DNA of 64,000 bases. Source: Moritella sp. F3 (GTDB taxonomy: Bacteria; Pseudomonadota; Gammaproteobacteria; Enterobacterales; Moritellaceae). Positions 17,543-27,016 of this stretch are shown one piece after another. The DNA lies in assembly GCF_015082335.1 (NCBI RefSeq), contig NZ_BLRL01000009.1, forward strand, positions 1 through 64,000, read 5' to 3'. Under the pieces are notes generated by a model. The model saw only the letters and a program-made list of their open reading frames with translations, searched no databases and was not told the origin of the DNA. Every line of letters begins with the position of its first letter. Position 1 is the stretch's first letter. The translations under genes and the position numbers were made by a program.

Positions 17543-18355
17543 TTAACGATAAAGAGCGAGTAGCTCGTCAACTTTGTTACGTTTACCCGCATTGCGGCTA
17601 ATTGTACGTTTTACCTGTACCACTTCAAATGTTGAGCCATGATAAAGTTCACGTGTTAACGGAATATCATGATTCGAAATCAATACCGGAATATTTCTAT
17701 CTTTTGCAGTTTCACGTGACACTTTAGCCAGTAAAGCTTGATCATCAAGACTAAAACCATTCGCCGCATACGAGGTAAAACTAGCTGTTGTGCTTAATGG
17801 TGCATACGGGGGATCACAATAAACCACATCATCACTCTCTAAACGCTTATAAACATCTGAATATGACTCACAAATGAACGTGGCTTTTTTCGATTTCTCA
17901 GCAAAGAAACGTAACTCTTTTAATGGGAAGTACGGTTTTTTGTAAGAACCAAAAGGCACATTAAAGCCGCCTGATTTGTTATAACGACATAAGCCATTAA
18001 AACCATGGCGATTCATATACAAGAACATCAATGAACGCTGATAAGGGTTGGTGGTTTTATTAAATTTTTCACGAATTTTATAATAGCGTTCTTTATCATT
18101 AAATTCAGGGGTAAAGAAACGCTGCGCATCGGCAATAAATTGTTCTGGTTTTTCCTGCAGGATCTTATACATATTAATCAAATCAGGATTAATATCATTT
18201 AACAGGTATTCGTCATAGTCAGTATTTAAAAATACTGACGCAGCACCCACAAACGGTTCAACTAAACGCTTACCTTTCGGTAATTTTTCACGTAGATGAT
18301 CAACCAGAGAATACTTACCTCCGGCCCATTTTAAGAAGGCTCGCGTTTTCTGCAT
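17543..18355 (-). CDS. dam: DNA adenine methylase (GATC)
   Basis: This 270-residue N6-adenine methyltransferase is of the Dam type. The SAM-binding motif KWAGGKYSL is at 9-17, FVGAASVFLN at about 35-44 and the catalytic DPPY at 181-184, the same position as in E. coli Dam. It methylates GATC sites for mismatch-repair strand choice, replication control and gene expression. Its place between damX and rpe is the classical cluster, which supports the housekeeping Dam role over a phage or restriction-system enzyme. Confidence 0.96.
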   Translation of the reverse strand: MQKTRAFLKWAGGKYSLVDHLREKLPKGKRLVEPFVGAASVFLNTDYDEYLLNDINPDLINMYKILQEKPEQFIADAQRFFTPEFNDKERYYKIREKFNKTTNPYQRSLMFLYMNRHGFNGLCRYNKSGGFNVPFGSYKKPYFPLKELRFFAEKSKKATFICESYSDVYKRLESDDVVYCDPPYAPLSTTASFTSYAANGFSLDDQALLAKVSRETAKDRNIPVLISNHDIPLTRELYHGSTFEVVQVKRTISRNAGKRNKVDELLALYR

Positions 18356-18425
18356 TTTGTGACTTATACCGCTAAATAAAAGGGGGCCGATTGTACATGG
18401 ATTACAGCTAAATTGCGCTGTTTTT

Positions 18426-19940
18426 TTATAAATCTCTTTGTATCTGGGTGAATCGCTTTAACCACGGTTTATCTTTTTGTACCGCTGCTGGTAATTTGAG
18501 CTTTGCTGCATTAGCTTGTTCAACACTGCTAAAACTACCGTAAAGAACGACATACCAAGGTTTGCTATTTCGCACTGTTTGATAGGTCCAGATATTTTCA
18601 GATAATTTATTCTCGCTTAAATATTGTTTTAGCTGTGCCTCACGGCTTAAACCCGCTATTTGAAATGTATAGTTTTTCGCCGGTTGCGCCATCACCCACG
18701 CTTTGCCGGCGATTAATTTTGGCGTACTTTTCACGGCTTCAATGACGCCACGATGAGCCTCATTGATATCCGCTTTACTATCCACCACGGCACTTGGATT
18801 GGCTGCATTTTGCTTCGCTAACATCTTATTAACCGCAGCATCATCAATCACCACACGTTGTTTCTGAGTCGCCACTGCCGATTTTTCAACGCCGGGAGCG
18901 GTGAGAGTAATCGTTTGACCTATTTCAGTCGGCATCTCATCATCCCAATCACTCGCCAACATTTGCGGAGCACTCATATCAATCGCATCACTGCTGGTAT
19001 TGCTATCTGTTTCAGCATCAATCCCTGTACTATTGCTATCAGTAACAGCACCAGTCATCACTACATCGTCTAAATCACTCTGTAACGAACCGTCTGCCAT
19101 GCTATCAGCCGCTTGCAGCTCTGTCTGATAAGCATCATATAAAAATGACCCGGCACTACCCAGCAATAATAGCCCAGCAATAATACCGGCTAAATAGAAG
19201 GACTTATTCACTTTCTTTGTTGATTTACTTGCTACGTCAGCCACGCCTGAATCAGGACTATATACCTGACCCTGCATAATCGCCTGCGCACATTTCGTTA
19301 ACTCGCCAGGATTACCCTGACAGGCTTCTATTTGACGATTAATCGCGTCCTGATTGACGAATGTAGGCTTATAACCGGCGTTATTAAACTGTTGCTCTAC
19401 AAATTTTACTGCGGCTTGCGGATCAAGTTCCGTCATTTCCAACTCCAATACATTGGTTGCTGATTTTGCAAACTGCAGCATGGTTATATCAACCCACTGA
19501 GTTTCTGCAAATAAAATGATATTTACTTTAATACTAATTCTATTATTAAGGCTTAGTTCTACTAGTTGTGCAAACTCAGCAATGCTAGCAGCCGACAAGG
19601 CCATTGCATTATCAATACAGACCGTCAGCTCATAGCCGAGCTCCTGCGTAAACAGCGCTAAGCTATCAACCAGTGGAATATGGCGATTAAAACGACCATC
19701 ATAACTAATCTGTTGTAATAATAACGTTCGCAATGCCGCATCATCATGACACTGCTGTGCATCAAGCGTAATTGTGTTCTGATTTAAATCTGATTCTACA
19801 TGATGCCGTAATACTGTTGATTTACCAGAACCGATAGCACCGCTTACGAATAATAAATGTGAAGAGAATTGTGTGAGATGACGCAGCCGTTCACTCAGCT
19901 GCGTTTGAGAATAAATTTCAGTTTGAACTGAATAGTGCAC
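18426..19940 (-). CDS. damX: DamX: AAA ATPase-like and SPOR-domain cell division protein
   Basis: The protein has an N-terminal P-loop ATPase-like domain ([10 protein letters not shown]). One transmembrane helix follows ([20 protein letters not shown]), then a long Ala/Asp/Ser-rich periplasmic linker. The C-terminal SPOR domain (about 75 residues, [11 protein letters not shown] ... [10 protein letters not shown]) binds denuded glycan at the septum. The frame is open to an ATG at 19976 deep inside aroB. The GTG at 19940 has a GGCGGA Shine-Dalgarno about 6 nt upstream and still overlaps the aroB end by 23 nt, so I prefer it (504 aa). Confidence 0.9.
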   Translation of the reverse strand: MHYSVQTEIYSQTQLSERLRHLTQFSSHLLFVSGAIGSGKSTVLRHHVESDLNQNTITLDAQQCHDDAALRTLLLQQISYDGRFNRHIPLVDSLALFTQELGYELTVCIDNAMALSAASIAEFAQLVELSLNNRISIKVNIILFAETQWVDITMLQFAKSATNVLELEMTELDPQAAVKFVEQQFNNAGYKPTFVNQDAINRQIEACQGNPGELTKCAQAIMQGQVYSPDSGVADVASKSTKKVNKSFYLAGIIAGLLLLGSAGSFLYDAYQTELQAADSMADGSLQSDLDDVVMTGAVTDSNSTGIDAETDSNTSSDAIDMSAPQMLASDWDDEMPTEIGQTITLTAPGVEKSAVATQKQRVVIDDAAVNKMLAKQNAANPSAVVDSKADINEAHRGVIEAVKSTPKLIAGKAWVMAQPAKNYTFQIAGLSREAQLKQYLSENKLSENIWTYQTVRNSKPWYVVLYGSFSSVEQANAAKLKLPAAVQKDKPWLKRFTQIQRDL

Positions 19941-21027
19941 TAGAGTCCGCCTGATTATGGAAGTTAACCACATCACGTAATGTGTTTTCTGTTACTGTCG
20001 ATAACACTTCAGCACTGCCTATTGAAGTTGGCAGGATGAAACGTAATTGACCATTAAGGACTTTTTTGTCACGCTTCATGTGTTGCATAAATGCATCAAA
20101 ATCCATTTCTGCTGGTGCCAGTAACGGTAATTCCGCCGCTGTAATGAGCGTTGCGATACGTGTAACTTGCGCTGCAGTCAATAATCCCATTGCTGCCGAT
20201 GTCTGTGCAGCCATGATCATACCCGCTGCAACGGCTTCACCGTGCAACCAAACGCCATACCCCATTTCAGCTTCAATAGCATGACCATAGGTGTGACCAA
20301 GGTTTAACAACGCACGTAATCCTTGTTCTTTTTCATCAATAGCCACAATTTCAGCTTTAATTTCACAACAGCGATAAATTGCATATTCTAATGCCACGGT
20401 ATCAAGCGCCATCAGTGCCGTCATGTTGTCTTCTAGCCAAGTAAAGAAGTCAGCATCATAAATAATGCCGTACTTAATAACTTCAGCCATACCAGCCGCC
20501 AGTTCGCGTCGAGGCAAGGTAGCTAAACAATCCGTATCAATAAAAACAGCATTGGGCTGATAAAAAGCGCCAATCATGTTTTTACCCAGAGGGTGGTTAA
20601 CTGCCGTTTTACCGCCAACCGAGGAATCAACTTGACTCAACACAGTCGTCGGGATCTGGATAAAGGGGATACCGCGTTGGTAACAGGCGGCTGCAAAGCC
20701 AACCATGTCACCAATAACACCACCACCGAGAGCAATCAACGTGGTATCACGTCCACAATTCTCACGCAGTAGCGCGGTAAATATTTCATTTAAAGTATCT
20801 AAGGTTTTAAATTGCTCACCGTCAGAAAGAATAATACTGTCAAATTCATAGTCATGTAACAATGCTTGAACGCGTTGTAAATACAACGGTGCAACCGTAT
20901 CGTTTGATATCACGACGACTTTATTGGTTGTTATTGCAGACTTAAATTGCTCTGCTTGCGTTAATACGCTTTCACCAATATAAATAGGGTAGCTCCGCTC
21001 ACCCAGTTCAACAGTTAACCTTTCCAT
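19918..21027 (-). CDS. aroB: 3-dehydroquinate synthase
   Basis: This 369-residue NAD- and metal-dependent enzyme converts DAHP to 3-dehydroquinate in the shikimate pathway. Visible motifs are the DGEQFKTL segment, the NAD-binding [14 protein letters not shown], the [22 protein letters not shown] substrate loop, and the metal-ligand [12 protein letters not shown] and [11 protein letters not shown] segments. It lies 10 nt after aroK and overlaps the start of damX, an arrangement conserved in enterics. Confidence 0.96.
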   Translation of the reverse strand: MERLTVELGERSYPIYIGESVLTQAEQFKSAITTNKVVVISNDTVAPLYLQRVQALLHDYEFDSIILSDGEQFKTLDTLNEIFTALLRENCGRDTTLIALGGGVIGDMVGFAAACYQRGIPFIQIPTTVLSQVDSSVGGKTAVNHPLGKNMIGAFYQPNAVFIDTDCLATLPRRELAAGMAEVIKYGIIYDADFFTWLEDNMTALMALDTVALEYAIYRCCEIKAEIVAIDEKEQGLRALLNLGHTYGHAIEAEMGYGVWLHGEAVAAGMIMAAQTSAAMGLLTAAQVTRIATLITAAELPLLAPAEMDFDAFMQHMKRDKKVLNGQLRFILPTSIGSAEVLSTVTENTLRDVVNFHNQADSSALFSSN

Positions 21028-21037
21028 GTGACCTCAA

Positions 21038-21553
21038 TTAAAAATCTAGTAACTTTATAATCTGATTTGCAACAATTTTAGCGCTTTGCTCATCTGTTTT
21101 AACTGTGAAATCAGCAATTTCTTCATACAAAGGATTACGATCATCAGCTAATGTTTCCAGAACATCACGTGGTTCTTCAGTTTGTAGTAAAGGACGACGC
21201 TTATCGCGTGACGTTCTTACCAACTGCTTATCAATAGTTGTTTCTAAATAAACAACTACGCCACGAGCAGAAAGGTAGTTACGACTTTCTTTACTTAAAA
21301 TTGAGCCACCGCCCGTTGCTAACACAATACCTTGCTCTTGCGTTAGATCGTCAATAACTTCCGCTTCACGTACTCGGAAACCAGCTTCACCTTCAACATC
21401 GAAAACCCATGAAATGTCAGCACCAGTGCGGCGTTCAATTTCATGATCCGAATCGATAAAGTCTAAATGCAGTTGGCTCGCTAGTTGACGACCAATTGTG
21501 CTTTTACCTGCGCCCATTGGGCCTATTAGGAATATATTACGTTTTTCAGCCAT
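21038..21553 (-). CDS. aroK: Shikimate kinase I
   Basis: This 171-residue P-loop kinase phosphorylates shikimate with ATP. The Walker A is GPMGAGKST near residue 11. [11 protein letters not shown] (shikimate-binding Asp), ATGGGS and the LID arginines in [11 protein letters not shown] follow. Size and position upstream of aroB match AroK rather than AroL. A terminator for pilQ and further small hairpins lie upstream, so aroK should begin its own transcript. Confidence 0.95.
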   Translation of the reverse strand: MAEKRNIFLIGPMGAGKSTIGRQLASQLHLDFIDSDHEIERRTGADISWVFDVEGEAGFRVREAEVIDDLTQEQGIVLATGGGSILSKESRNYLSARGVVVYLETTIDKQLVRTSRDKRRPLLQTEEPRDVLETLADDRNPLYEEIADFTVKTDEQSAKIVANQIIKLLDF

Positions 21554-21653
21554 TTTAACTCTTCAATAAATCTAAAGTAATAACACCCTTTTCTTAGGGG
21601 CACCAGACCTACCTATAAAACGTCCTCTTGGTTGCAATAACCAGTGATGAGAC

Positions 21654-21673
21654 ATTTTGGCAATAGCCAAAAT
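21654..21673. other. Perfect hairpin in the aroK leader region
   Basis: ATTTTGGC-AATA-GCCAAAAT is a perfect 8-bp stem between the pilQ terminator and aroK. On the minus strand it is not followed by a T-run. A weaker repeat (CACC-GG/CC-GGTG) lies next to it at about 21681-21703. Its role is unknown. Confidence 0.4.
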
Positions 21674-21717
21674 CAGCAACACCCGGTGAAAAAACCAGGT
21701 GATGACATTTCAGGCAG

Positions 21718-21752
21718 AAAAAGACCGCTATTTATATAGTTTTTGCGGCCTT
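21718..21752 (-). terminator. Intrinsic terminator of pilMNOPQ
   Basis: On the minus strand AAGGCCGC pairs with GCGGTCTT (one G-U pair) over a 16-nt loop, followed by five T residues, 14 nt after the pilQ stop. Confidence 0.75.
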
Positions 21753-21766
21753 TTGTCAAAGGTAGG

Positions 21767-24043
21767 TTACAACGTATCCACTACCACTTTTGGTGTAACG
21801 AAGATTAACAGCTCTCGTTTTTGATTAATATTCTTAGTACTGCGGAACAATACACCTAACCAAGGGATATCACCGAGAACCGGAACTTTCGTTACAATCT
21901 TTTTAATTTCATGCTTAAAGATACCACCTAACACCACAGTTTCGCCATTTTCAACCAAGACTTGAGTGCTAATAACTTGGGTATCGATCGATACTGCTTC
22001 GCCACCCACTGTTTTCACATCCTCACCACGGGTATCTTGATTTATTTTCAAATCTAAGATGATTTTATTGTCCGGCGTAATATGCGGTGTTACTTGCAAA
22101 CCCAATACCGCTTTTTTAAAGGCGATAGAAGTAGCACCACTTGAACTTGATTCAACATACGGAATTTCCGTACCTTGCTCAATATACGCTGACTTTTGGT
22201 CTGTGGTGGTAATTCTTGGACTTGCGATCACTTCTGCTTTTTGTTCTGCTTCTAATGCAGAGAGCTCTAAATCAAGTATTTGACCATTAGCTAAATCTGC
22301 AATCTGAAACGCTATCGACCCCGCAGGTGATGCGACGGGTAGATTCACATTAAGGCGATCACCAATAGCTGGCACACTACCACCGGCCAAAGAATCATTA
22401 CCTTCGATAGAGCCTGATGATAAACCAAAGCCACTACCAATATCAGTACTGCCGCTAAAACCCCAGCGAACACCGAGCTCATCATCGAGATTATCAACCA
22501 CTGAAACCATTCTAGCTTCAATGATGACTTGGCGTACAGGTACGTCAAGGACCTCAATAATACGCTTCACATTGGCAATAACGGTAGCCGTATCTTTAAT
22601 TAATACAGTGTTAGTACGCTCGTCAAAACTGACCGTACCGCGTGATGATAACAGACTGGAATCTTTTTGTGACAAAAGCTTTGTTATATCAGCCGCTTTT
22701 GCAAAGCTAATTTGCATAAACTCCGACTGTAATTCAGCTAAGTCCTCTACTTCTTTCTTACTGACAAGGTCACGACGCTCTAATGCTGCAAGCTCATCGG
22801 CAGGGGCAACCATCAATACATTACCATCAAGCTGTTTACTCAGCCCCTTAACTTTCATTACGATATCAAGCGCTTGTTCCCATGGCACACTATCTAAACG
22901 CAGGGTGATATTACCATTCACTGAATCCGTGGTCACCAAGTTAAACTCATTAAAATCAGCGATTAACTGCAATACCGTACGCACAGGAATATCCTGGAAG
23001 TTCAGTGAAATTGCTTGCCCTTGATATTTACTGGTTTTTTCATCAGGATCTTTTTTAGTAACTTCAATCACAAAAATATTATCCGCTTGATCATAGCGAT
23101 AATTAAAGTCATCACTGATCTCTAACTCAAATGCAGTCACACCTTCATCGTGAAACGTTTCAATTGCAGTTACTGGCGTACCAAAATCAGCCACATCTAA
23201 AATATAGAGTAATTTTTTTAAAATAGCCGTACTATGAAATTCGGCGATTAATTTGTTGCCTTTACGCTGAATATCAACAGCCATCGAACTATTTTTCATC
23301 GTCAGTATTAATTTACCGCTACCATCGTTACCGGTACGGAAATCGATTCCGCGTACCTGGTTTACAAAGCCACTAAAATCCTCTTCTTCATCGTCCTCAA
23401 TTGGCACGATATCTTCTATCTTAGGGGACTGAACCGTCACTTGACGGCCATCTTTGGTTGCAAGTAAAGAGGGACTAACAGTTGCGGCAGGCACATCGCT
23501 ATTATCAATGTTACTGTCAACCGCAGACACAGCAGGCAATACAGCACTATTGCCTGCTGTAGGAACACTTGGCTCGACAGCAAGCACTAAACTACCGCTG
23601 TCTATACGACGGTCAGCCACTTCAGGTACAATCACATCACTACTTAGCAATCCAAAAGTAGCGATTAAACTATTGCCACTTTGCACAATTTGATAGGGTA
23701 CGAGTTCATCTAAAGCGATGGTGATTTTAAGGCCTAAATCGACACGTTCTGCAGCCACGTTTAATACATCACCTTGCTCGATAACCACAGGGTTAAGTAA
23801 CAACGTCGAGCTAGCGTCTGGCACGAGGATCACCAATTGATGTGGTGAATATTGTAATTTATCTGCGTACTCGACCACATTTTCACTAAACTCTAACTCA
23901 AGCTCGAGTTGTCCCTCGGCTAACGAGTTTAAATGGATTTGTCTTAATTGTGGTTCCGCAAAACTGAAAGCAGAACATAAAAGTGTGGTACATAAAACCA
24001 ATACCTTCACGATATTGGTACATCTTATATATGATTTAGTCAT
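21767..24043 (-). CDS. pilQ: Type IV pilus secretin
   Basis: This 758-residue outer-membrane secretin forms the pore through which the type IV pilus is extruded. A Sec signal peptide ends near AFSFAEP (about residue 30). Two AMIN-like regions (about 35-130 and 225-335) bind peptidoglycan. An STN/secretin N0 domain follows (about 350-420, FQDIPVRTVLQLIADF), then NolW/N1 (about 440-510) and the secretin core (VIIEARMVSV ... VPVLGDIPWLGVLFRS). The length is normal for gammaproteobacterial PilQ. It is the last gene of pilMNOPQ. Confidence 0.95.
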   Translation of the reverse strand: MTKSYIRCTNIVKVLVLCTTLLCSAFSFAEPQLRQIHLNSLAEGQLELELEFSENVVEYADKLQYSPHQLVILVPDASSTLLLNPVVIEQGDVLNVAAERVDLGLKITIALDELVPYQIVQSGNSLIATFGLLSSDVIVPEVADRRIDSGSLVLAVEPSVPTAGNSAVLPAVSAVDSNIDNSDVPAATVSPSLLATKDGRQVTVQSPKIEDIVPIEDDEEEDFSGFVNQVRGIDFRTGNDGSGKLILTMKNSSMAVDIQRKGNKLIAEFHSTAILKKLLYILDVADFGTPVTAIETFHDEGVTAFELEISDDFNYRYDQADNIFVIEVTKKDPDEKTSKYQGQAISLNFQDIPVRTVLQLIADFNEFNLVTTDSVNGNITLRLDSVPWEQALDIVMKVKGLSKQLDGNVLMVAPADELAALERRDLVSKKEVEDLAELQSEFMQISFAKAADITKLLSQKDSSLLSSRGTVSFDERTNTVLIKDTATVIANVKRIIEVLDVPVRQVIIEARMVSVVDNLDDELGVRWGFSGSTDIGSGFGLSSGSIEGNDSLAGGSVPAIGDRLNVNLPVASPAGSIAFQIADLANGQILDLELSALEAEQKAEVIASPRITTTDQKSAYIEQGTEIPYVESSSSGATSIAFKKAVLGLQVTPHITPDNKIILDLKINQDTRGEDVKTVGGEAVSIDTQVISTQVLVENGETVVLGGIFKHEIKKIVTKVPVLGDIPWLGVLFRSTKNINQKRELLIFVTPKVVVDTL

Positions 24044-24126
24044 TTCATCGTCCCTGAAAATGGCTTAACTGTTTGTCTTAGCTACTATTAACATTATCCC
24101 AGTTAATATTAACGGTTGCTTATCTG

Positions 24127-24651
24127 CTAAGTGTCTTGGCTACTAAGCGGTATTTGTGTTGTGCGAACTTGCCAACAACCCTTACCCGTTAATATCAACT
24201 CCGATAATTCGATATAATTTTTGGTTATGTCGAGTATCTCACCGTGATTAAGTCCAATATAATCACCCGGTGAAACTCGGAATATCTCTCCCGAACTTGC
24301 TCTTATTAGGCCCCAAAGGTGGTCCTCACTACCTAGAGTACCGTGCATATTTAAGTTATCTAATGAATAGGTTTCTAGCGGCCCTTTAATCCGCGCAAAA
24401 TTTGGTTGCGGACAATTCTGTGGAAACGGTGTTTCTGCTTTTACCGATTCAGGACGAGGATTCGAAAATGGGTTACGAGCTCCCGTCTCCGAATAATGCA
24501 ACGCCACAAAACTTTCCATATCGGGTACATTTTCAATTAAGGTTGTTTTACGTGCCTTTATATCATTGATGTAATTTACCAAATCCTGATTATCCGCAGT
24601 ACAACCCGTTACCATCAAAGATAAAAAAACTAAACTCGTTAATCGTGTCAT
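24127..24651 (-). CDS. pilP: Type IV pilus assembly lipoprotein
   Basis: This 174-residue inner-membrane lipoprotein has a signal peptide with lipobox VTGC (Cys17). A C-terminal beta-domain (about 75-165, YSLDNLNMHGTLG ... VSPGDYIGLNHGEI) docks onto the PilQ N0 domain in known systems. It overlaps the end of pilO by 4 nt. It is part of the PilMNOP alignment subcomplex. Confidence 0.92.
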   Translation of the reverse strand: MTRLTSLVFLSLMVTGCTADNQDLVNYINDIKARKTTLIENVPDMESFVALHYSETGARNPFSNPRPESVKAETPFPQNCPQPNFARIKGPLETYSLDNLNMHGTLGSEDHLWGLIRASSGEIFRVSPGDYIGLNHGEILDITKNYIELSELILTGKGCWQVRTTQIPLSSQDT

Positions 24652-25241
24652 TTTTCCCCCTTATAGCGATAAGTACGGGCAATCATATTCACTTTGAGCA
24701 ATTCCCCTTGCAGCTTAGTAATCATGAAATCTTCTAGCGTCACAATCCTTGGTAACGCGGCAATATCACTGGTAAATTGTCCAAGCTGATGAAAGGTGCC
24801 GATAACTTCTAAACTGACCGGTACTTCATAAGAGAAATCTCGCTTTACTTCCTGCAACCATTTAAATTTACGTAGTTGCAAGCCGTTATGCTGGCCAATA
24901 TAGCTCAAATCGTCGAGCAAGCCTGCTGTCTCACTTTTTGATGGCAGCTGCCTCAGCATGTGATTAAATAAATTTTCCATCTCTGACATTTGCTCAGTAT
25001 ACAAACCTAAATTACCAGCAAGGCTAGCTTTGGCTTCAAACTGTAATCTTAAACTTGATTCTTTCTTTTCAACATTTTCTAGGGCTTGTAGCGATGATGC
25101 GATGAATAGCCAATAAAATAATCCCGCAATTAATACTGACAACATAATATTCGTGGCAATCTTTGCTGGTTGTGGCCAATTTCCTAGGTCTTCAAGATCC
25201 AGTTCATTAATTTCTTGTAGGTTCATCTTAGTTGCCCTCAT
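24648..25241 (-). CDS. pilO: Type IV pilus assembly protein PilO
   Basis: This 197-residue bitopic membrane protein has one transmembrane helix (about 29-50, TNIMLSVLIAGLFYWLFI), a coiled-coil region (about 52-90) and a ferredoxin-like periplasmic domain. It forms heterodimers with PilN. It overlaps pilN by 14 nt and pilP by 4 nt, indicating tight coupling. An earlier start codon is possible, since the first residues MRATK precede the usual MNLQEIN. The second ATG (25226) would still match the family. Confidence 0.9.
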   Translation of the reverse strand: MRATKMNLQEINELDLEDLGNWPQPAKIATNIMLSVLIAGLFYWLFIASSLQALENVEKKESSLRLQFEAKASLAGNLGLYTEQMSEMENLFNHMLRQLPSKSETAGLLDDLSYIGQHNGLQLRKFKWLQEVKRDFSYEVPVSLEVIGTFHQLGQFTSDIAALPRIVTLEDFMITKLQGELLKVNMIARTYRYKGEK

Positions 25242-25782
25242 CCTTCAGCATAGGTGTTACCGAGAATCGCATTTCAAAGCGATTACCCTCGCCTTCCGAT
25301 AAAGCCACAATAGAGTCTAAATTACCGTCTCTAAGCCAATTTGATTCCTCAATATTACGCAACAATACCGCCAGACGCGTATTCGAATCACTGGTGCCAT
25401 TAATCTTAATAATGTCATTTTTAAACGTTAATTTAGCGAGATTTACACCTGCAGGAACAAGCTGTGGCAAGGTATTCATCAGTTCAGTGGGTGTATTGCG
25501 GCTGCGCTGTAGACTCTGAATTAAATCAATACGTTCTTGCAGTTTATCTTTGCGCCCACGTAACTCTTTAATTTTACCTAACTTAACATCAATAACTTGC
25601 ATCTCTTGCATCAGCAGTGCATTACGTTGTTTTTGATTATCAATAAAGCTGCCAATCACCATATTCAATATGATCATGACCAATAAGGTCGCACCAAGAC
25701 TAATGCCAGTTAAGGTATAGAAACCTTGTAGCCTCAGTTTTTTCTCGGCTTCACGCCAGGGTAATAAATTAATATTTGACAT
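25228..25782 (-). CDS. pilN: Type IV pilus assembly protein PilN
   Basis: This 184-residue protein starts with the conserved cytoplasmic NINLLPWRE motif, which binds PilM. One transmembrane helix (about 23-46), a coiled coil and a periplasmic ferredoxin-like domain follow. Its ATG overlaps the last base of pilM. Confidence 0.92.
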   Translation of the reverse strand: MSNINLLPWREAEKKLRLQGFYTLTGISLGATLLVMIILNMVIGSFIDNQKQRNALLMQEMQVIDVKLGKIKELRGRKDKLQERIDLIQSLQRSRNTPTELMNTLPQLVPAGVNLAKLTFKNDIIKINGTSDSNTRLAVLLRNIEESNWLRDGNLDSIVALSEGEGNRFEMRFSVTPMLKDEGN

Positions 25783-26849
25783 TATAACGCCCTCATCGCT
25801 AAACCAAGAGCAACCATATAGCGCGGTCCGTTAGCGATCAAACGCTCTTTATCTTCAACGTCTTCAGCGTACTCAAACTGCGAAAATGGGTTTGCAACAC
25901 GAGTCATGATGCCCAGCTCGTCCTCAACTTGCTGAGCGAGTTCCACGATAAGTGCCGAACCACCACTGAGGGTGATCATATCAATTTTTTGTAAGGTACC
26001 TGAGTTAGTAAACAGCTGCACATTGCGGCGGATCTGTTGCATACACGCAGTAACATAAGGCGCTAATACATCAATATCGTAATCAAGCGGTAATTGCTGA
26101 GCGAGTTTCAGTTTTTCAGCTTCATCGCGTTTCAACGTATAATGATCGCTAATAGTGCGGGTATAGTTTTCGCCACCAAAATTTTGTACTCGAGAATAAA
26201 TTGATACCCCCTGATGCAACATTGAAAAAATGGTCATGTTAGTGCCAATATCAATCGCAGCAACCACTTTGCTATCATCTTGTAAATCCGCTAAACGTAA
26301 ATACAGATCATGAGATCGCGCTAATGCATGCGCCGCGACATCAACAATTTTCGGGATAAAATTATTCTCTTCTAGGCAGCCTGCTAATGACGTTACGCTT
26401 TCCGTGCGAGTCGCGCTCAATAACACATTGTGCTTGCCTGGGTTATTATCATTGATACCTAATATTTCAAAATCGAGGCTGATTTCATCAAGTGGAAAAG
26501 GAATTAAACTTTCCGCTTCCAATTCAATATGCATTTCCAGCTCAGGACCAGAAAGGTCGATATCAACATAAATAATTTTTGTAATGACATTTGTGCCAGA
26601 TACGGCAGTTGCAGCTTGTTTATAGCGGAAAGGAAAATCTTCACGCACCTGTTGCAAGACATTAGTTAATGCTTCTATATCTTGTAATTGGTGATCAACG
26701 ACACATCCTTTTGGCGTTGCTACCTCTGAAACCATATCTACCACATAATGCTCTGTTCGCTTAGACAGCGCGAGGGCTTTTACGGAAGATGATCCAAAAT
26801 CAACTCCGATCATTGCCACTGTCTGATTCCTTTTAAACAGCTTTAGCAT
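25782..26849 (-). CDS. pilM: Type IV pilus assembly ATPase-fold protein PilM
   Basis: This is a cytoplasmic actin/FtsA-like protein that connects pilus motor parts to PilN. The phosphate-1 motif (IGVDFGSSSVKALALS) is near the start, AAIDIGTNMT is near 200, and the adenosine motif LSGGSAL is near 294. The frame opens at a TTG at 26861, but ATG 26849 (MLKLFKRN) is the better start, giving 355 aa. It is the first gene of pilMNOPQ and divergent from mrcA. Confidence 0.93.
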   Translation of the reverse strand: MLKLFKRNQTVAMIGVDFGSSSVKALALSKRTEHYVVDMVSEVATPKGCVVDHQLQDIEALTNVLQQVREDFPFRYKQAATAVSGTNVITKIIYVDIDLSGPELEMHIELEAESLIPFPLDEISLDFEILGINDNNPGKHNVLLSATRTESVTSLAGCLEENNFIPKIVDVAAHALARSHDLYLRLADLQDDSKVVAAIDIGTNMTIFSMLHQGVSIYSRVQNFGGENYTRTISDHYTLKRDEAEKLKLAQQLPLDYDIDVLAPYVTACMQQIRRNVQLFTNSGTLQKIDMITLSGGSALIVELAQQVEDELGIMTRVANPFSQFEYAEDVEDKERLIANGPRYMVALGLAMRAL

Positions 26850-26889
26850 AATGATCTTCAACTCTATGTAATAACAATGACGTCCATCT

Positions 26890-26919
26890 TTGTTAAATGA
26901 TTGTTAAATACTTGTTAAA
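26890..26919. repeat. Three phased TTGTTAAA direct repeats (11-bp period)
   Basis: Exact copies start at 26890, 26901 and 26912. They lie 41 bp before the pilM ATG and about 100 bp before mrcA. A one-turn period suggests a regulator binding on one DNA face, as OmpR/PhoB-type proteins do. The identity of such a regulator is unknown. Confidence 0.5.
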
Positions 26920-26988
26920 CACAAAGCATACAGATTTAAATCTCTGAGGTCTATCATAAAGAACTCGTACTATTTCACAAAACAGAGA

Positions 26989-26994
26989 TATAAT
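26989..26994 (+). promoter_or_regulatory. Candidate -10 element for mrcA
   Basis: There is a perfect TATAAT 23 bp before the GTG start, predicting a very short leader of about 16 nt. No good -35 element is found at 16-18 bp. Confidence 0.35.
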
Positions 26995-27016
26995 GATCGA
27001 TTATTAAGAAATTATT

